Part shown: one piece after another, positions 58,244-64,000 of the stretch
Layout: each line of letters starts with the position of its first letter
How positions within the stretch are numbered: position 1 is the first letter of the stretch
Assembly (NCBI RefSeq): GCF_052324685.1
Contig: NC_135221.1
Coordinates: 6,927,375 to 6,991,374, forward strand
Source of the DNA: Brachyhypopomus gauderio
Taxonomy: Eukaryota > Chordata > Actinopteri > Gymnotiformes > Hypopomidae
Direction of reading: 5' to 3'
DNA length: 64,000 nt
The notes under the pieces: generated by a model
What the model was told of the DNA's origin: nothing
The model's input: the letters and a program-made list of their open reading frames with translations, nothing else
The model's database searches: none
Position numbers and translations under genes: made by a program

Positions 58244-61200
58244 TCATAACTTCTCATTGTTCACCTGTTGTTTTTTCAACTCAGTATTGCTTAAGGAAGG
58301 GGTCGACGACTCTGCTAAGCCCATGTTGACAAGCTCCCTCTGGGATCCTTGTGACCATTGCATCTGGTTGTCCAGAGTCTCCCAAATGTTGCTCTCAAAG
58401 GCATACGAGTCCCCAGCAGTGAACTCTGAGCACTGCCTTTTGGAGCACGACGGTGTCTCCTCCTCCTCCTCCTCTTCTTCGTGCGTTCTTTTGCTTGGAA
58501 GCCCTGGATAGCCAAACATACAGACAAAACTGCCCGAGTTTAATAAATAGCGATGGCCATAACGAATGATTACGATTGGACAACGGTTGAATACACTGTT
58601 ACTGTAAGTCATGTACAATTACATAGTGTGCAGTGTGCTGTTGCTACTGTTGGACCATACACAAGTACAGGGGAAACGTCACTTGCCATTTTCAGGTTCC
58701 TCATGGCTGTTCCACTCAGACATAATCGTCTCTGAAGCCTAGCAGAAAGAAATCAGAAAATATGCAAATCACAAACAAATGTAGCACATTTGATTGGCAT
58801 AACCATCATCTTGCCTTTTCTAACACAAACAATTCACAAACAGTACAAGAAGGTAAGTGTAGTGTTTAGGCAGCAAAAAAACCTTTTCAGAAGTACATCT
58901 GCTTCTGGAAACAAATCGCCCATTTATGACTCTCTGAAGTTTTTGATGTAAGGGGAAAGACAGGTCATAGCTGCTCTGCACCTAAAACAGACACATACGA
59001 TAATGTTTTGGACATACATGAACAAATGACATTAAAGTTCAAGCTTAAGGCTGACTATGTACTATCTGTCAGATTTGATTTCAACAGCCACGTGAAGTGT
59101 ACCTTCATGGTAGTCAGACAGGCGGTGCGAAAATCGACACTGCTACTGCTGCTCACAATACTCTTTACAGAGCTCAGAATCACCGACATGGCAGACTGAA
59201 GCCTCTCTTGGGACTATACACACAATCATATGCAGGCACACACTCAAACACAATGAAGCCAAATGCAGCTGTGAGCTGTGAGAATATATGAAGTTAAATT
59301 AAATGAATGGTGTCAAAACGTCTTGCCTTGTTTCTTTTTAGAAATCCCCTGAGGGCACTTTTCAGTAACGACTGCAGGGCTGATCTTACTTTGTCATCAT
59401 TGTACCAAAGCACCTTGTCCAAACATCTCTCTAAAGTTTCTTCACTCCCTTAATATAATGTAAAAGGTAAAACAGACAGTGGTTACAACAAACGAAAATC
59501 CACTGCAGGTAAACTACAGACCCAGGAAGCATTACAAATGCAGGATGAACTGGGTCTAGCCGCTGCAGCAGGACTCACTGATCTGAACCGTACCGATGAC
59601 GTCAGAGAGCTGGGAGTGGAAGGGGTCTCTGTACTCGAAGAGAAGGAAAAGCATGACAGTCTGCTGCACGGTGTGCTCAGGCTCAACCCGCCTCCCCTGC
59701 GGTTGAGTGTCGTCCTCATCGTCTACAGAAAACTCCACCTCACAGGACACAGATCCTAGATAGACAAAAAAAGCCACATACTTTGAGCATCACATGAACT
59801 AAACACCTTTTACAAAGGGGATTGTTGATTATTTTTTTTGTGTGTTACTGAGGAGATGGCCTTCCTTAGTGTTCCCCCTCAAACCGAACCCTGTACGTAT
59901 ATTACCCTGACCGCTTTGCGACTCTGCGTGGCGGACTCGAGCCAGCCCCAGCTCCACCCAGGCCGGGGAGTCAGCCAGGCTGTGGAGGAAGCTCAGCTGG
60001 GTCGCCCCTTCTCCTCTCTTCAGAGGAACACCACTGGGACTGTACACCAACACGTGACACGGATGTTAAGGTACAACTGCTCACAAGTCGAGGCAAAGCA
60101 AGTTCATTTGCTCATTAAGACATGACATAAGATTACATCACCATCATTGTAGTAAGATAATGTAGTGGAGAGAAGATATAATACCCTTGTTATTGTTATA
60201 TGCCTCAATTATATATGTTATATATGCCTCAATTCAGTCATATCAAATTAACAAGGCTGCTGTAACAGTATGTGCTCATTAGCACAACATAATTATGCAC
60301 ACCCCAAAACTGAGGGATGCCATAACTGTATCTAAAAAATACACTCTGCCAGTGACAGTTATCTTTACATTACAAAGGATATGTGTATATGTGAAAGTCG
60401 AGTTGGCCAGTTAGGGTACTGGTCCATACAGGGCCTGAGGGTGGCCAGGGTAGCCATACTCAACTCTCCACACAACCCTGCCTCCATGACTTCAGAAGGC
60501 AGTAGGAGAGCCACTCTCTCCCCCAAAACAGGGTGCATTCTCGTACATGTAGGGAGGCATGCCATGGTGAACGGAGTCCTTTGGAGAAAAGTATCACAGA
60601 TAGCAAGGTTTGATCTTCAGAGTTTTAAGTTAATCAATTATTAATAGCCTGACTTTGTGATTATCAAAAATATGTGAAAACTGTATTAGGTGAATAAAAT
60701 TCCAAACTGTGCCATGTGGTTTTTATAGAAATAAGGACTAACTGGGAAAATATGGTACTGTCCATGGAAATGGCATGATCCATAAGTGAAAGTCTATTCT
60801 TGGCTCTATAAGGGAAAAAATTGCAATAATTAGCTGGTAGCACAGTGGGACTATGGAACAACAAGGGTGACTGGCATTTAATTTGACCTGAATACTTGGC
60901 TGTGTGAGTGTTCTTTATCCCTGACTTTGAAGACAATCGTGACCTATATTAGATAAAGAATGATTGAAACCCAGTTTCACTAGTGTGGTTAGCCAGAAGT
61001 CATGTTAAAACTACTGTGTTTAGAATGACCAGTCCCTGACCTTACCTTAGCATTAACAAGACTGAGTCTTTGAAGAAATGTTGCAGTAGCGGCCTCCGTT
61101 TCCTGCTTGTCCTGGTCGTCCTATAAGAAACCAAATTAATCTGATGGATCTGCATCACACATACACTCATGCTGGGTTAAAACACATTTTCTTTGTGATT

Positions 61201-61990
61201 GGTGACTAGACATACAAACCTGGAACGAGCAAACAAAATGCAAAGGCCCAAAGATGTTTGAGAACATTTGAAGGTCTTCTTCACAAGGACAGTCACAAAA
61301 ATAGATACTGGAAGAAAGTCTCGCTGTAGCCTCTAAAAAAGGCAAAACAAATAAAAACAATACAGATTATTAATAGTCAACTTTCAAAATGCGCCTTTTT
61401 GTGTTACACAACTCTTAAAAATAAGTTGCTAGGCTTAATAAAAAAACCTGCCATTCTGGACATGTTCCTCTGACATTCTGAAACACCAAGGACCAGCAGA
61501 TGCAACTGTAAACAAGCAAAATTGATTTCTCAATCTAATTAAGTAAACAAATAAGTAACTGCCTTAATTGCTTCCTCGGACCGGTGTACGTTGGTCGTCT
61601 GACAGCCTGCATGCTGTGGACCCGCAGAACCAGCAAGCCCCCTCGGCCGTCTGGACGAGCACTGCTACGTTTAGACTCAGTGCAATCATTACGGGTCAGA
61701 ACCATCAGTAACCTGATAACCTGAAAGAAAGTGAACGCAGACACAGTTTCTCCCAAAAACTAAACACAACTGCTGCATGTCTACGTTGAGCCACACCTCA
61801 GTAGTAGAGAGAAGATTAGCTAGATAGCTAACGAGTCATGAAACCCACTCAGTCAACGTTAACACAGAGAACTCTCCCCCTCTGTAGCTAGAAAGTTGGT
61901 TACCACCACAGTTTTATCGTGCTGTGAGAAGAATTCATAATTTAAAAAAGGCCAATTAGTTTTAACTACCTGCTGCAGTTTAGATGTCAT
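58244..61990 (-). CDS. 14-exon gene, unit 4
   Basis: Colinear with unit 1. The AT-AC intron is at 60054-60382 and the exon 11 acceptor is present. Differences include a base change in exon 3 (CAGCAGATGCAA against CAGCAGCTGCAA on the plus strand) and an NDC state in exon 2 shared with unit 1 rather than with units 2 and 3. It appears intact. Confidence 0.72.
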
Positions 61991-63425
61991 TTTATCATAC
62001 GTTAGTTATAAGCTAGCTCTCTGGGCACGTGCCGTAAATGGGGACTAGTGGGTTGTTAATTACTGTAACCAGGGGTGTAGTGGAGGGGGGGGGGTCGCGG
62101 GGGGACGCGCCCTTTAGGACTACACCACTGACTGTAACTAAATAATTACTGTAACCAAGTATATACTGTAACTAAATAATTACTGTAACCAAGTATTTAC
62201 TGTAACTAAATAATTACTGTAACCAAGTAATTACTGTAACTAAATTAGCTAGCATCAGAGCTTGAAGGAGGTTTCATGTTTAAAATAACCTAATACATAA
62301 GCAGGGTTGCCAACTCTCACACAATGAGCACGAGACACACGCATTTGACTGTCTTCACACGCTCTCACGCCACACATCCGATTTCTCACGCCGAAAAAAA
62401 ATCTAGTTTATTTACCTCTGATTCAATGAGTTACTAGTTCGCTCTGGTGCCGACCACTGGCGATCGATCGATCGCGATATAATACTTAATTTGTGTCCAT
62501 TTTACCATTTTACATTCGCCACACCCCCCCTTATCTCTATATGGACTTAACCTTAAAAATCTATAGTAATCTTAACACCAGACCACCTCTTTAAAAGGCT
62601 TCCCTGTAAAAAGTGATAGTCAGAACGCAGATAAATCCTTCACAAGATTTATAGACTTATATTCCACTCTAAAGTTTGCTAGACTCACCTTATCAAGCTG
62701 TCTAATGTATCCTTCAGTGAAGCGTTTTCATTTGCATGTAATGATGGGTATTTGTGTACGTCTGTGTGCGTGTTCATGTCTATGTGTGTGTGTGTGTGTG
62801 TGTGTGTTTACATTCTTGTTTTCAGCCTAGTCATCTGCTGATCATGATTTCCTCACATGAATGCAGGGATGTTTCGTAGCAATTACAAGCGGATTTCTGC
62901 ATGTCATGAGTTTTTTGTTAGTTTCATGTGTATCTATAGTGTGTAAGGCTAATTATATAGACCGAGGATGCAGAAGTCTGAGCTCAGCCAATGAGATTAC
63001 AAAGACCTAGAATTCTATGCAATGCTATGTAAATGTCAGAAACAAATAAATAAACAAAGAACTCATTTGCATCTATTTTAATTGTGCAATATGAATATTT
63101 GACAACAGTTTATTAACTAAAACTTTAACTTATTAACTTATTCTACATAATAGTTCATCGATCACAACAATACTAATAATCATGAATATAAAGATTTGTA
63201 ATGTATGCACCAAATCCATCGATTCTTATTATTTACAGTATCTACAAGCTGGATTCAGAGATACATGAAAGGTATCATAACATAAATAATACATAAATAA
63301 TAATTGCCTTTACAACATAAATAATAAATATATATAACATTAAATAACTTTTTTTTTTTTTTTTTTTTTTGGAGCAAGCACATTCAGTTCAGGAATCTTC
63401 ACAATGCTGGCACAGCATCTGGATG
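61991..63425. other. Spacer of unit 4
   Basis: Same arrangement as unit 1 with the shortest G-run in the mini-element (about 62084-62093), the 34-bp minisatellite, the truncated GCAGGGTTGCC element and a long T tract (about 63350-63370) marking the PABP poly(A) remnant. Confidence 0.75.
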
Positions 63426-64000
63426 TTATAATCCCCTCCCCTCCCACTCCCAGTGAAGTAAGTTTCCTGTCCCTGGGCCTAGAGGCTTGTGACCCCCGGC
63501 AGAGTTGGTCACGCTTTTCTGAGCGGCTTCTTTAGCCTGGTGAGCCTGGAGCACTGCGACGGCCTCATGGACCTTGGAGCTCAAAGACTCGGGCGACTCG
63601 AGCATGTGCAGCAGCTCAGAGTTGTCCATCTCCAGCAGCATACCCGTGATCTTGCCCGCCAGGGTGGGGTGCGTGTTCTGGATCAGAGGGAACAGCCGCT
63701 CACCCAGCATCTGCTCCTGCTCCTGCGGGGGGGCGGCCGCCAGCATGGAGGCCGTCAGAGGCTCCTGGCCCTGCACGTACACGGCGGACTGCTGCGTGGA
63801 GACCTGGGGCTGACCGCTCAGGTGCTGCTGGGTGTTGCACACACCTGCTGCGTATTTGTACTGTGGCACGTCGCGCACCGGGGAGGTGGGGGCTACCGGA
63901 GCCGCGCGAGGGCCCACGGTCTGCGGGGCGACGCGCTGGCTGGACATCACGCGGGGCACCTGGGAGGTCGGCCGGACGGCGCCGAACGTCTGTGGTCTGG
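63426..64000 (-). CDS. PABPC1-type retrogene, unit 4 (3' end only)
   Basis: The last ~190 codons are visible: the linker, the MLLE domain with [19 protein letters not shown], and the same frame-shifted tail. The N-terminal RRMs lie beyond the window. One plus-strand base (GTCTGTGGTCTGG at the edge) differs from the other units, and CACCTGGGAGG is shared with unit 3 only. Confidence 0.9.
   Translation of the reverse strand, partial: RPQTFGAVRPTSQVPRVMSSQRVAPQTVGPRAAPVAPTSPVRDVPQYKYAAGVCNTQQHLSGQPQVSTQQSAVYVQGQEPLTASMLAAAPPQEQEQMLGERLFPLIQNTHPTLAGKITGMLLEMDNSELLHMLESPESLSSKVHEAVAVLQAHQAKEAAQKSVTNSAGGHKPLGPGTGNLLHWEWEGRGL

Larger units (their letters stand above)
57537..64000. repeat. Tandem unit 4 (partial, cut by window end)
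   Basis: Fourth direct copy, colinear for 6.46 kb to the last base. The array therefore continues beyond the window. Confidence 0.95.

Overview
The window looks like teleost fish nuclear DNA. It has intron-rich vertebrate genes (SLC30A9, the 3' half of ADAM19, and a 14-exon gene with a U12-type intron), long dinucleotide microsatellites, Tc1/mariner relics and short hAT-like elements. Every protein gene I could build is on the minus strand, so 5' ends lie to the right.

Layout. (1) 1-3.9 kb: a decayed Tc1/mariner relic, a 132-bp hairpin repeat and microsatellites, with no convincing gene. (2) 3.96-11.8 kb: a complete 20-exon SLC30A9 (mitochondrial zinc transporter 9, 566 aa). Its introns hold a 1.24-kb Tc1-like relic and a ~0.7-kb GC-rich minisatellite. 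A likely non-coding first exon lies near 12.83 kb, and a pair of TCTCGCGAGA promoter palindromes near 12.95 kb. (3) 13,228 to the window end: a head-to-tail tandem array of a ~14.6-14.9 kb unit. There are three complete copies (13228-27782, 27783-42729, 42730-57536) and a fourth cut by the window edge.

Each unit carries, left to right and all on the minus strand: a 14-exon, ~546-aa gene that I can model in a continuous frame but identify only tentatively (possibly the meiotic TOP6BL/TOPOVIBL family); an intronless poly(A)-binding protein gene (PABPC1-type retrogene, 649 aa); and the 3' part of ADAM19, beginning at the exon with the zinc-binding HExxH motif. The duplication breakpoint lies inside an ADAM19 intron, beside an (AG)n tract. 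The ADAM19 pieces in units 1-3 therefore lack signal peptide, prodomain and most of the protease domain.

The copies are diverging. Unit 1 ADAM19 has lost ~348 bp, which fuses two exons in frame. Unit 3 ADAM19 has HEMGH changed to HKMGH. Unit 3 of the 14-exon gene has lost the 3' splice site of exon 11. All PABP copies whose C-terminus is visible share a one-base insertion in a G-run that replaces the normal C-terminal end. Shared variants are mosaic among units, suggesting gene conversion or unequal exchange. Because every gene is on one strand, each junction puts the 14-exon gene of one unit directly upstream of the headless ADAM19 of the previous unit, a geometry that could produce fusion transcripts.
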